From assembly GCA_900470195.1 (NCBI GenBank), contig UEIJ01000023.1, positions 310,001-374,000 on the forward strand: DNA of 64,000 nucleotides, read 5' to 3'. A program made the translations under genes and the position numbers. Shown one piece after another: positions 51,895 to 61,200 of this stretch. Numbering within the stretch: position 1 is the first letter of the stretch; the number at the start of each line of letters is the position of its first letter. The notes under the pieces were generated by a model that saw only the letters and a program-made list of their open reading frames with translations, was not told the origin of the DNA and did no database searches. Source of the stretch: Hyphomicrobiales bacterium (GTDB taxonomy: Bacteria > Pseudomonadota > Alphaproteobacteria > Rhizobiales > Rhizobiaceae).

Positions 51895-53439
51895 ATGGAT
51901 ACTGTCGCACTTCTCGCCAACGGACTTCTGGTGGCGCTTGAACCATCGAACCTCCTTTATGCGCTTATCGGCGTCACGCTCGGCACAGCCGTCGGCGTGC
52001 TGCCTGGCATCGGCCCGGCACTCACAGTCGCGCTCCTTCTGCCGGTCACCTACAAGCTGGACCCCTCCGGCTCCCTCATCATGTTTGCGGGCATCTATTA
52101 CGGCGGCATGTACGGCGGCTCGACCACATCGATCCTGCTTAATACGCCGGGAGAAAGCGCCTCCATCGTCACAGCATTGGAGGGCAACAAGATGGCCCGC
52201 GCCGGGCGCGGCGGGCCAGCACTGGCCACGGCTGCTATCGGCTCGTTCATTGCGGGCCTGATCGCCACTCTGGCTCTTGCCTTCGTGGCACCTTGGGTCG
52301 TGAAATTCGCCCTGTCCTTCGGACCGTCCGAATATTTCGCGCTGATGCTTCTGGCCTTCATGACGGTCTCTGCCGCATTTGGCGATTCCACCCTGCGCGG
52401 CCTGACATCCCTGTTCATCGGCCTCGCCCTTGGGCTGATCGGTATCGACCAGTTGACGGGTCAGGCACGTCTCGTCATGGGAACGCCAAACCTGCTCGAC
52501 GGCATCAATGTCACGACACTGGCGGTCGCGCTGTTTGCCATTGGGGAAACGCTGGCTGTCGTATCGAAAAAACTCCGGCCCGAAGATGAAGTCATCGCCG
52601 TCAAGGGTTCCGTCTGGATGACGAAGAACGACTGGAAACGCTCCTGGATGCCATGGCTGCGTGGCACCGCCATCGGCTTTCCGATCGGAGCGATGCCGGC
52701 AGGCGGCGCGGATGTGTCGAGCTTCCTTTCCTATTCGGCGGAACGGCAGTTCTCGAAACATCCCGAGGAATTCGGCAAAGGCGCCATCGAAGGCGTTGCG
52801 GGACCGGAGGCGGCTAACAATGCCTCGGCCGCAGGTACGCTCGTCCCGCTTCTGACGCTCGGCCTGCCAACCACAGCGACAGCGGCTATCATGCTTGCCG
52901 GCTTCCAGCAGTTCGGCCTGCAGCCCGGCCCGCTCCTGTTCGTGACCAATGCCACGCTGGTATGGGGTCTGGTGGCGAGCCTTCTCGTCGCCAATCTGAT
53001 GCTGCTGATCCTGAACCTGCCACTGATCGGCCTGTGGGTGAAGATGCTTACCATCCCGCGCCACTGGCTTTATGCGGGCATTCTGGTTTTCGCCACGCTT
53101 GGAACCATCGGTGCGAATGCCTCCACCTCGATGCTATTCGGCCTGCCGGTTTCATTCGAGCTTGGCCTGCTTCTGGCATTCGGTGTGCTGGGCTATGTGC
53201 TGCGGCGCTTTTCCTACCCCATCGCGCCGGTCGTCGTTGGTCTCATCCTCGGGCCGATGGCTGAAAAAAGCCTGCGTCAGGCATTGCAGATCAGCCAGGG
53301 AAACCCGATGACTCTGGTCCATTCCTGGGTATCGATTGTGCTGATCGCACTGGCAATTGCCGCAGTCGTTGTCCCCATGATCATGCGCCAGCGCGGCAAA
53401 GGCGAATTGCTGAGCCAGATGGCGACAGACGAAGACTAA
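51895..53439 (+). CDS. tctA: Tripartite tricarboxylate transporter large subunit (TctA)
   Basis: A 514-residue channel subunit with about twelve hydrophobic segments. [25 protein letters not shown] near residue 30, [20 protein letters not shown] near 65-85 and [32 protein letters not shown] near 300-335 are the TctA signatures. Full length. It follows tctB by 15 bases and ends at a strong terminator. Confidence 0.94.
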   Translation: MDTVALLANGLLVALEPSNLLYALIGVTLGTAVGVLPGIGPALTVALLLPVTYKLDPSGSLIMFAGIYYGGMYGGSTTSILLNTPGESASIVTALEGNKMARAGRGGPALATAAIGSFIAGLIATLALAFVAPWVVKFALSFGPSEYFALMLLAFMTVSAAFGDSTLRGLTSLFIGLALGLIGIDQLTGQARLVMGTPNLLDGINVTTLAVALFAIGETLAVVSKKLRPEDEVIAVKGSVWMTKNDWKRSWMPWLRGTAIGFPIGAMPAGGADVSSFLSYSAERQFSKHPEEFGKGAIEGVAGPEAANNASAAGTLVPLLTLGLPTTATAAIMLAGFQQFGLQPGPLLFVTNATLVWGLVASLLVANLMLLILNLPLIGLWVKMLTIPRHWLYAGILVFATLGTIGANASTSMLFGLPVSFELGLLLAFGVLGYVLRRFSYPIAPVVVGLILGPMAEKSLRQALQISQGNPMTLVHSWVSIVLIALAIAAVVVPMIMRQRGKGELLSQMATDED

Positions 53440-53443
53440 AAAC

Positions 53444-53469
53444 AAAAGCCCCGGAAATCCGGGGCTTTT
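53444..53469. terminator. Terminator after tctA
   Basis: AAAAGCCCCGGA (53444-53455) pairs with TCCGGGGCTTTT (53458-53469), with further T. It lies between convergent genes and can serve both tctCBA and the small gene at 53502. Confidence 0.88.
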
Positions 53470-53501
53470 TTACTCAGATACACATACGCTTACTTGATTG
53501 C

Positions 53502-53660
53502 TCAACCCTGAATACGACGGAACTGGTCAACGTCGATGCCAAGCGTCTCAAGGTCCTGGGCAGTAGGCTTCTGACCAGCGCGCACAGCAGCAGAAGCACG
53601 AACGGCGCTACCGAATTGCGCGAATGCACGACCGAAACGATTATTGAAGCGGGTAAACAT
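53502..53660 (-). CDS. Small DUF1127-like protein
   Basis: A 52-residue basic protein, MFTRFNNRFGRAF at the N-terminus and LETLGIDVDQFRRIQG at the end. The terminal pattern (Leu-x-x-(I/L)GI-x-x-x-(D/Q)-(F/I)) resembles DUF1127/YjiS proteins, which are abundant in Rhizobiales; some affect RNA turnover and phosphate or carbon metabolism. I chose ATG 53660 because GGAGAG lies seven bases upstream; the frame is open further. It is divergent from the DUF465 gene, with an FNR/FixK-like box between. Confidence 0.7.
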   Translation of the reverse strand: MFTRFNNRFGRAFAQFGSAVRASAAVRAGQKPTAQDLETLGIDVDQFRRIQG

Positions 53661-53782
53661 TTTTCTCTCCATCACGGACATTTCTTCGTCCGCACCCAAC
53701 AAATGGGGATCATTTCGCCTGCTTAGAAGATCGCCATTTGCATGCCAGCCATGCAATCGCGGCATATTCGGTTTCGTTCATC

Positions 53783-53796
53783 TTGATTGCAATCAA
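53783..53796. promoter_or_regulatory. Perfect FNR/FixK-type box
   Basis: TTGATTGCAATCAA is a perfect palindrome and fits the anaerobox consensus TTGAT-N4-ATCAA. It lies between the divergent DUF1127-like and DUF465 genes, centred about 63 bases upstream of the DUF465 start codon. Confidence 0.6.
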
Positions 53797-53852
53797 TGCT
53801 GTTTGCCCGCTGGCTTGCCAAGCTCATTTCAGCCAAAGGAAGGAGCCTTAGA

Positions 53853-54092
53853 ATGTCGAATACCCCCCATACGCTCGGTGAAGAGTTTCCCGGTCAGCTC
53901 GACGCCATTCATGCCCTGAAGGCAAAAAACGCCCGTTTTGCCCAAATTCTGGAAGAATATGATTCCATCAATGACCGCATCCATAGGGCCGAAACCAAGA
54001 TAGAGCCGGTAAGCCAGGAAGAGGAAACCAACCTGCGCAAGCAAAGGCTTGCCTTGAAAGACAGCATTGCTGAGGCACTTGCCGAAGCCTGA
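53853..54092 (+). CDS. DUF465/YdcH-family small protein
   Basis: A 79-residue charged, mostly helical protein. ARFAQILEEYDSINDRIHRAET and LRKQRLALKDSIAEAL form the two antiparallel helices typical of YdcH (DUF465). An AAGGAAGGAG ribosome site precedes ATG 53853; upstream in-frame codons are not needed. Function of the family is unknown. The FNR/FixK-like box upstream suggests induction in low oxygen. Confidence 0.85.
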   Translation: MSNTPHTLGEEFPGQLDAIHALKAKNARFAQILEEYDSINDRIHRAETKIEPVSQEEETNLRKQRLALKDSIAEALAEA

Positions 54093-54128
54093 TCTGTCGT
54101 TGAGCGTGCCAGACGGCCCGGCAACCCC

Positions 54129-54644
54129 TTAAGAGGGTTTGTCCCCGATTTTGCGGTGAACTTTACTGTTGTCCGGGCCGACGGAGTTTTCCATTTTTCC
54201 CACCACGATCAGAACGGCGACGGCGATGAACGTCGCCATGACCGCAATATGCCAAAGGCCGAGACCGCTGGCGAGACCGACCGATGCAGCGAGCCACATG
54301 CCCGCGCCGGTTGTGATACCCGTTATTTTTCCACGCGCGAAAATGATGAAACCGGCTGCCAGAAAAGCGACCCCGCTGGTGATCGCCTCCACGAGCCGCG
54401 AAGGGTCCATCCGGATATTCTGATCGTTGAATACCGGGACATTGACCAGTTCCAGCGAGACGATGGTAAAGGTGGCGGATGCGAGGCAGACCAGCATATG
54501 CGTCTTAAGCCCAGCCGGTCGCCTGCGCCATTCGCGCTCCAGACCGATGATGGACCCAAGCACCGTTGCCAGCAGCATCCGCGCAAGAACCACCGGCGAA
54601 CTGATTACATTGTCGTGCGTGAATTCACCCCAGAATTGTTCCAT
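54129..54644 (-). CDS. mgtC: MgtC/SapB-family membrane protein
   Basis: A 171-residue inner-membrane protein with about four or five hydrophobic segments. VLARMLLATVLGSIIGLEREWRRRPAGLKTHMLVCLASATF (residues 19-59) is the diagnostic MgtC segment and GVAFLAAGFIIFARGKITGITTGAGMWLAASVGLA the second. It lacks the C-terminal cytoplasmic domain of Salmonella MgtC. MgtC proteins are needed for growth in low magnesium and in macrophages, including in Brucella. Monocistronic; no magnesium leader is evident. Confidence 0.88.
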   Translation of the reverse strand: MEQFWGEFTHDNVISSPVVLARMLLATVLGSIIGLEREWRRRPAGLKTHMLVCLASATFTIVSLELVNVPVFNDQNIRMDPSRLVEAITSGVAFLAAGFIIFARGKITGITTGAGMWLAASVGLASGLGLWHIAVMATFIAVAVLIVVGKMENSVGPDNSKVHRKIGDKPS

Positions 54645-54698
54645 GCCCGATAACGGGCATGGTGGGGTTTGGTTCCGCTATGAAAGTTCGCTGGCGGC

Positions 54699-54911
54699 TC
54701 AGTTCGCCGAAGCCGGAGGAACCGTTTCAGTCGTGGCGGGCGGCAGGGAATTTTCGCCGTTTGGCGTGTTCTCATCGGGAGAAATGACGGCGCCGTAGAT
54801 TTCAACCAGCACCCATACCGCGAGTGCTCCCACGATACTCACCAGCAGTACCATGAGAACCGGCTTGCCTTCGCGCCCTTGCCTTGCCTCAGTCGGGTTG
54901 ACCTGTTTCAT
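54699..54911 (-). CDS. Small single-span membrane protein of unknown function
   Basis: A 70-residue protein: a short charged N-terminus (MKQVNPTEARQGREGK), one membrane helix (PVLMVLLVSIVGALAVWVLV, residues 17-36), and a Pro/Thr/Asn-rich tail (TPNGENSLPPATTE) that would be periplasmic. AGGAGGATTTG lies upstream of the ATG, an unusually good ribosome site. It may be co-transcribed with mgtC 54 bases downstream. Function unknown. Confidence 0.65.
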   Translation of the reverse strand: MKQVNPTEARQGREGKPVLMVLLVSIVGALAVWVLVEIYGAVISPDENTPNGENSLPPATTETVPPASAN

Positions 54912-55201
54912 GGATCAAATCCTCCTGTTGGTTTCAGCGGCAAAATCGCCGCTATAGACCTAATGGAAGGATGGAAAATTGGTTCCAACTATAATGAAGC
55001 GCCTTGCAGGACTTTGCCGTCCATTGGTTTGCGCGATTAGCCAGCTCACCGAACCAGCGTGTCTTCACGCCTGGATTACCTGACGCCGGGCCGAAAGATT
55101 GAGCTTAACGCGCGCGCATCCGTTTCGTGAAAACATGCGTTTGAGCGGGAACAATCTGCCTTAAGTGCAGTTGAGATGCGGTGCGCAGAGGGAGAGCTGT
55201 C

Positions 55202-56599
55202 ATGCCGGGAAGTAGTTTTCGACACTTCGTTACAACAATCGTCATTCTTTTGCCTGGCAGTCTGGCGCAGGCCGACCCACTTCCTCCAGATCTCACCTAC
55301 CGCCCCCTGCCCGTTCAGCCTTTTTCGGCGGTGAGAGAACAAGATCAGAAGCAAAAACCTACCGTCATGGAGCAGCAGAAAGAGCTGCTTGAACGGCGGT
55401 ATGATCTCCGCGATCAGCCTTCAGCCGATACGATGATGTCAGGTGAACGAAAAGCCGTTCAGGAAGGCGTGCGCGTAAAGCTTCCTGAAGGAATGAGCTG
55501 GGAAAAGCTCGGTCAGATGAAACCGGAGGAAATCAAGTCGAAGGGACTGCTGCCCGAAGGTTTTCTGCCGCTCCCCCACGTAAAACAGGCTGCGGGCGGA
55601 CAGGTTTTTCCTCAGAGGCAGATCGACGTCATCCAGCAGGACGAAAAGCGGGATTTGAAGCGGTTCGATGTCGAATTCGATCTTCCCAATCATCTGACGC
55701 CAGAATTTCCCCCGCCAATCTTCTTGACCACTCATCCTGAACTCGGCGATGTCTCGCGTGGCGACGTCCTGACGATCAAAAATTTCTATGAATATATGAA
55801 CGGGATTGTCACGCCGGTGCAAATGGAGGGCCTTCGGCTTTTGCTGACGCCCTTCCCGCAGGAGGAATTCAATCAAACGGAAGACCGCAAGGTAGCCGAC
55901 CCCAGCATGGGCGTGGCCTGCCTCGACTGTCATACGAACTTTCATACCAATGGGGCCTTTCATCAAACCCCGGATGTGCGCCCTCAGGCTAGTCGTTTCA
56001 GGCTTGATACGACAAGTCTGCGCGGCATGTTCAATCAACAGATACATGGTTCAAAACGGTCGTTGCGCTCGATTGAGGACTTTACCGAGTTCGAACAGCG
56101 AACGGCTTATTTCAACGGCGATCATGTCAGTGCGACACGCAAGGGTGTTCATCTCCCGGACAGGCCCAATCAAGTAGCGATGATGGCGCAAATGCAGAAT
56201 ATTATCGACTTCCCCCCTGCGCCGAAACTGGATACTTTCGGCAAACTCGACCCCGACAAGGCAAGCCCGTTGGAACTGAAGGGAGAGCAAGTGTTTTTGG
56301 GCAAGGGCCGCTGCGCCGAATGTCATATCCCGCAAACTTCGTTCCTCGACAACAACATGCACGATTTGAAGCTCGAGCGGTTTTACACGCCGGGAAAATC
56401 GTACAACGGAATGGTCACTCTGCCGGACGGGCCGATCAAGACTTTCACACTCCGGGGCATCAAGGACTCTCCACCGTACCTGCACGACGGACGTTTGTTG
56501 ACGCTCGACGACACAGTTGAGTTTTTCAACCTCGTCCTGGGAACCAAACTGGCGACAGACGAAAAACAGGCGCTCGTCGCCTATCTTCGAACGCTTTAG
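55202..56599 (+). CDS. Dihaem cytochrome c peroxidase-like (MauG-type) protein
   Basis: A 465-residue exported protein with a signal peptide (MPGSSFRHFVTTIVILLPGS..., cleavage after AQA). Two haem-binding motifs are present: CLDCH at 240-244 and CAECH at 371-375. TFTLRGIKDSPPYLHDGRLLTLDDTVEFFN near the C-terminus is typical of the MauG/cytochrome c peroxidase superfamily, with DSPPYLHDGR near haem 2. The first 200 residues are rich in Lys and Gln and unlike classical peroxidases. ATG 55202 follows GGGAGAGC; an in-frame start seven codons upstream is possible. The next gene starts 10 bases downstream. Confidence 0.85.
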   Translation: MPGSSFRHFVTTIVILLPGSLAQADPLPPDLTYRPLPVQPFSAVREQDQKQKPTVMEQQKELLERRYDLRDQPSADTMMSGERKAVQEGVRVKLPEGMSWEKLGQMKPEEIKSKGLLPEGFLPLPHVKQAAGGQVFPQRQIDVIQQDEKRDLKRFDVEFDLPNHLTPEFPPPIFLTTHPELGDVSRGDVLTIKNFYEYMNGIVTPVQMEGLRLLLTPFPQEEFNQTEDRKVADPSMGVACLDCHTNFHTNGAFHQTPDVRPQASRFRLDTTSLRGMFNQQIHGSKRSLRSIEDFTEFEQRTAYFNGDHVSATRKGVHLPDRPNQVAMMAQMQNIIDFPPAPKLDTFGKLDPDKASPLELKGEQVFLGKGRCAECHIPQTSFLDNNMHDLKLERFYTPGKSYNGMVTLPDGPIKTFTLRGIKDSPPYLHDGRLLTLDDTVEFFNLVLGTKLATDEKQALVAYLRTL

Positions 56600-56609
56600 G
56601 AGAACGACA

Positions 56610-57185
56610 ATGTTGGCCCGTATCTCGCTTGCATTGCTACTCGGGACGGCAAGCCTTGCTTATGCGCAAGCTCCCAATCCAGGCTTCGTGTCGCCGGATA
56701 CCAATATCAATCAAAGCGGGCTGCCTGCCCCTTCCCAGACCAACAATACCGACAAGCTCTTCCTTCAACTGGCACTTGCGGGAAACTCGACTGAACTTTC
56801 TTTGGCCGAAAAGGCCGAAACATATGCCGAGAGCGACACCTTGAAAGCCTTTTTGAAACGGATCCAGAATGACCATGGTCCGATGGCTGACAAACTGAAA
56901 GCACTCGCCTATGCTGTCAAACTGCCTCCCGCCGCAGTCCCGCCTGCGCCACCGCCTGTCGATAACGAAGCTGCATATTGGCAGAGCCAGATTACAGATC
57001 ACCAGAAAATGGTTCAGCTTCTTTCGTGGGAAATAGGTTCGGGCGAGTATGTCGAACTGCAAGACTATGCTCGCGGGATTTTGCCTGTTGTCCTGCAGCA
57101 TCTTGATCAGGCTCGTGAGGGACAGCGGCAATTTCTGGAACAGCAAAAAGGGATGAATGAAGGAACCCAGCCAAGGCGAAGCTGA
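56610..57185 (+). CDS. Periplasmic DUF4142-like four-helix protein
   Basis: A 191-residue exported protein with signal MLARISLALLLGTASLAYA. Mature part: DKLFLQLALAGNSTELSLAEKAETYAESDTLKAFL and NDHGPMADKLKALAYAV form helices with the DUF4142 pattern (ferritin-like bundle with conserved His), then a Pro-rich linker (PPAAVPPAPPPVD) and a second helical pair. It starts 10 bases after the cytochrome stop with TAGGAGAA overlapping that stop, so the two are an operon. Possibly an electron-transfer or stress partner; function unknown. Confidence 0.72.
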   Translation: MLARISLALLLGTASLAYAQAPNPGFVSPDTNINQSGLPAPSQTNNTDKLFLQLALAGNSTELSLAEKAETYAESDTLKAFLKRIQNDHGPMADKLKALAYAVKLPPAAVPPAPPPVDNEAAYWQSQITDHQKMVQLLSWEIGSGEYVELQDYARGILPVVLQHLDQAREGQRQFLEQQKGMNEGTQPRRS

Positions 57186-57265
57186 AAGCAGTTAAAGGCG
57201 TTTTGGCGGTACCGTCATCAACCCTTTGAAGGTGCTATGGAATTCGTTGAACCGGAGAAAGAAAA

Positions 57266-57448
57266 ATGGTGCAGAAGAAAAATCCATGGTCCGATCCAGA
57301 TCTGGTGAGGGAAAAGGAAGCTGTAGACCCCACTCAAGCGGAGCCTAGGGACCACCAGGAGAAGCCAACGCATGAACAATCGAATGCGCCCGGTAATCCG
57401 GACATAAAGGTGCCCAAGGAACCTTACCCGGATCGGTCTAAGGATTGA
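57266..57448 (+). CDS. Small hydrophilic protein of unknown function
   Basis: A 60-residue protein rich in Lys, Glu, Asp, Pro and Gln with no hydrophobic segment (KKNPWSDPDLVREKEAVD near the start). CCGGAGAAAG precedes the ATG with good spacing. Such disordered small proteins are often stress-induced in Rhizobiales. No motif recognised; it could be a chance frame, though the ribosome site argues for it. Confidence 0.55.
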   Translation: MVQKKNPWSDPDLVREKEAVDPTQAEPRDHQEKPTHEQSNAPGNPDIKVPKEPYPDRSKD

Positions 57449-57823
57449 GATTGGTAAGCCTCATCGAGCTCCCAACTTTTCCCTGTCCACTTGTTGCGAT
57501 TGTTTTGCCGATCAGGAAGGTGTCTTATTGTTGAGTGATCGGTCTCCATAGGAAGCCCCTCATACCCGGATTACCTCCGATCATTTACAGCCTCGATTGC
57601 CCCTGCGCCTCAAAGCGCGGGGGCCTTTTATCTTGGCTTACGTTCCAATGAAATTCCAGATAAACACCTAATATGGTTGAATAATTTTCAACAGCCCAAC
57701 GGGCGCGCTGGTATGCCGTGCATCACATTGTGTAGCGCCAAACGGCAAAAGGTCGAACAGGCGTCGGCCATCTCTCTTGCGCGCTGTTTTATCCAGGTAA
57801 TTTAGTTGGTGGCTGAAAATCAA
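57449..57823. other. Intergenic region with one terminator-like hairpin
   Basis: About 375 bases. A GCCCCTGCGC/GCGCGGGGGC hairpin with TTTTATC follows at about 57597-57632 and looks like a rho-independent terminator for the small gene or for an unannotated short RNA from the 57450-57600 stretch. No coding frame is convincing. Confidence 0.45.
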
Positions 57824-57900
57824 TGGTACGGTCGGTTGGAGTTGAACCAACGACCTCAGGAGCCACAATCCTGCGCTCTAACCAACTGAGCTACGACCGC
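57824..57900 (-). tRNA. tRNA-His (anticodon GTG), CCA encoded
   Basis: The minus-strand sequence folds as a cloverleaf: acceptor GCGGTCG with CGACCGT, D-arm AGCTCAGTTGGTTAGAGC, anticodon loop ATTGTGGC with GTG, and the T-arm GGTTCAACTCC. CCA is encoded at 57824-57826. The discriminator is A and the stem begins with G1, with no extra paired G-1, as known for many alphaproteobacterial tRNA-His. Coordinates include CCA. Confidence 0.95.
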
Positions 57901-58252
57901 GTACCTTTGTGCCGACTGCGTGACGCTCTGGCGTCGCCGACAGGGGGTCACATACGGAGAATCGATCCATATTGCAAGTGATTATAACTCTATTTTTTGA
58001 GAAATTCCCAATTGCGGGATTCTATATCAAATCCTGCTGATAAAGGTCACGGGCTGGTAACCATTATAGGTGACCGGCTGTGCACAACCGGGATATTGGC
58101 CTGGGCCTGTAAAATTGCCTTTCCCGTATTAACTAATGAAACAGAAAATACGGCCCATACCCAATGGCAATGTGGACCCGCGCCCACAAGAGGCTTATTA
58201 ACAGGGCGTTAACAAGCACTGCGGGCGGTCGAAAGAACAGGTAAGGACTGGT
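57901..58252. other. Intergenic region upstream of pdhS
   Basis: About 350 bases with no credible gene. It holds the divergent promoters of tRNA-His and pdhS and, 40 bases ahead of the pdhS start, a full CtrA box. Confidence 0.6.
58198..58213. promoter_or_regulatory. CtrA-binding box upstream of pdhS
   Basis: TTAACAGGGCGTTAAC matches the CtrA consensus TTAA-N7-TTAAC exactly. It ends 39 bases before the pdhS ATG. PdhS acts on the DivK/CtrA cell-cycle pathway, so this would be a feedback link. Confidence 0.65.
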
Positions 58253-61200
58253 ATGTCAGGATCATACCCCTTCATCGATATTGCCGCGCTGGATTCTATC
58301 CGCGAGGGCTTTGCAAAGGGCGATGCGCAGCTCGTGCTGACGCACGACCTGTCGGCAGTGCTTTGGGTCAATGGCCCCGGTGCGAAGCTTTTCGGCTTTG
58401 ATCGCGTGGAAAATCTGATCGGCCGCAGCCTCGATCTACCTGTCGCGACCCGTCGGCAGATTGCCTCGTCGACCAGCAATGCGGACGGTGAAACCCGAAC
58501 CATTTCCATTCGCCTCGGCGGCGGACTGCGATCCGACCTTACCCGTTTCAGCGTTTCGCATATCACGCTACCCGATGGCGTATCGGGGCTGCTGCTGACT
58601 GCCGATGGCAAGAACGCCGAAGCGGAAGCTATTATTTCCGGCCTCAGCGATGACAGCACGCATATTGCATTGATCGGCGCAGACAGCAGGGTAGTTGCTG
58701 CAAGCCTGCATTTTAACACGCTTGAAATTTCTTCCGCGACATTGGAAGACCTCGTTGTCGAGGCCGCAGATGCGGCGGACCGTATCGTCAAGCGCCGCAT
58801 TCGCGCCGGAAAACACTCCCTGCCGGGGGCGATTGCGCGGTTGACCGACACGCCCCCCATGCATCTTCTCTGCATTGTCGGCGATGCGCCCGTGACCGCA
58901 CAGGCAGCACCAGCAGCTCTGCCGGGCGAGGCTGAGGAAATACTGGAAGAGATGCTCCCAGAGCCTGCGGAGAACTCAACGACCGGGACGCTCGAAGAAG
59001 CTTCCGCCGATCAGCCGAAGCCCCGCGATTTTGTGTTCGATCAGGATGCGCCGCCCGCGCGCTTCATCTGGAAGGTCGGACCGGATGGCGCATTCAGCGA
59101 AGTATCTCCCGATCTTGCCGCGACGATCGGGCCAAATGCAGCCGATGTCGTCGGACGCCGCTTTGCCGACGTCGCCAATGTCTTTGGCTTCGATCCGGAT
59201 GGCAGCATTGCGGCCCTCCTCGACAAGCGCGATACATGGTCGGGAAAACGGTTGATGTGGCCGGTCGAAGGCACGGACCTTCGCGTGCCGGTGGAGCTTG
59301 CCGCCCTGCCCGTCTATTCCCGTGACCGGGAGTTTACCGGCTTTCGCGGCTTTGGGGTGGTACGCCCGGCAGATGCCGAAAAAGACCCTGAACAAATCGG
59401 TCTGGTGCTTGCCGGCGGCATTCCACAGATGCGCAAGCCCGTCAGCGAGACCGTTGAAACGGCGGCACCTGTCGAAGACGACGATGTGCTGGCGCTCAGC
59501 GAGGAAGTTGCCAACGACGACCGGCCTGTCGCCACGCTGCCCAAGCCGCCGCTCGATATTGCGCCGACGCCTGGCCGTCGCGAATCCGACAAGGTCATCA
59601 GTCTGCTAAACGCCTGCGCACAGGAAAAAGTGGCGGCGGATCAGGCGCGCATTCTGAAGGAACGGGAGCGCGAAGAGCGTCCCGAAGGCGGGCTGACCAA
59701 AACCGAACGCAACGCCTTTCGCGAAATCGCCGACCGCCTGCGCAAGCAGGGTCTCGCCAGTTCGCGCACGACAAGCGAAGCGAGCGCAATATCGGAAGAG
59801 GTTGTCCCAGAAAGCCCGCAACCGGTCGCCGTTGAAGAAGCGGCACCTATTACCTCCAGCCCCGCCCTTGGCGATGAAACCGCCCTCCTGGCCAATCTGC
59901 CTGTACCGGTCATCATCCATTCGGGCGACACTATTCATTACGTCAATCAGGCCCTGCTTGATCTGACCGGTTATGAATCGCTCGATGATATTCGCGGCGC
60001 GGGTGGCGTTGACGTGCTGTTCAACAGCGAAAGCGACGACGGTGAGACGCGGCAGGGCATGGTGCTGCGCCGCGCGGACGGCAGCGAAGAGCCGGTCGAT
60101 GCGCACCTGAACGCCATTTCCTGGCGTGAGGGCCGCGCACTCATGCTGAGCCTGATGCCCGTCGCGGCAGCACCGGCGAAGGTCGAAACCGTCGCGGCAG
60201 AAGCGCCGGTCACGATGGATACGGACGACGAGAAGCAGGCGCTTGCCGATCACGTCGAGGAACTGAAGACCATTCTCGACACGGCAACAGACGGCGTTGT
60301 CCTCATCGACCCGGAAGGCCGCATCCGCTCCATGAACCATTCGGCCTCGGCCCTGTTCGGCTATGAACGCGACGAGACGGAAGGCAAGTTCTTCTCGATG
60401 CTGTTCGCCATTGAAAGCCAGCGCGCTGCGATGGACTATCTGCACGGTCTTTCCGGCAACGGGGTTCTGAGCGTCCTCAATGACGGGCGCGAAGTCATTG
60501 GCCGCGAAGCCAAGGGCGGGTTCATTCCGCTGTTCATGACCATCGGCAAACTGCCGCACACGCGCGGTTTCTGCGCCGTGCTGCGCGACATCACGCAGTG
60601 GAAACGCACCGAGGAAGAACTGACCAATGCGCGCAAGGAGGCCGAACGCGCCTCAAGCCAGAAGACCGAGTTTCTGGCGCGCATCAGCCACGAAATCCGC
60701 ACGCCGCTCAACGCCATCATCGGCTTTTCCGAGCTAATGGCCGATGAGAAATTCGGCCCCATCGGCAACGACCGTTATCGGGACTATCTGCGCGACATCA
60801 ATCGTTCCGGCAATCACGTGCTGGCGCTGGTCAACGACCTGCTTGATATCTCGAAGATCGAAGCCGGCGCCCTCGACATGCAGTTTGAGGCGGTCTCGCT
60901 CAATGATGCCATTGCTGAAGCCATCGCGTTGATGCAGCCGCAGGCCAACCGCGAGCGCGTCATCATCCGCTCCAGCTTCCAGTCCAACCTGCCGGACATT
61001 GTTGCCGATGCGCGGTCGATCAAGCAGGTGGCGCTGAACCTTCTGTCCAACGCGGTGCGCTTCACCGCGCCGGGCGGTCAGGTGATTGTCTCGACAAGCT
61101 ACGAATTGAGCGGCGATGTCGTGATGCGGGTGCGCGATACCGGTATCGGCATGACCAAATCCGAAGTCGAGCAGGCACTGAAGCCATTCCGGCAGGTCAA

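Noticed and set aside
54912-55201. A general-stress (EcfG-type) promoter upstream of the cytochrome or small membrane gene
   Set aside because: A GGAAC-like element is visible, but no matching CGTT at the right spacing.
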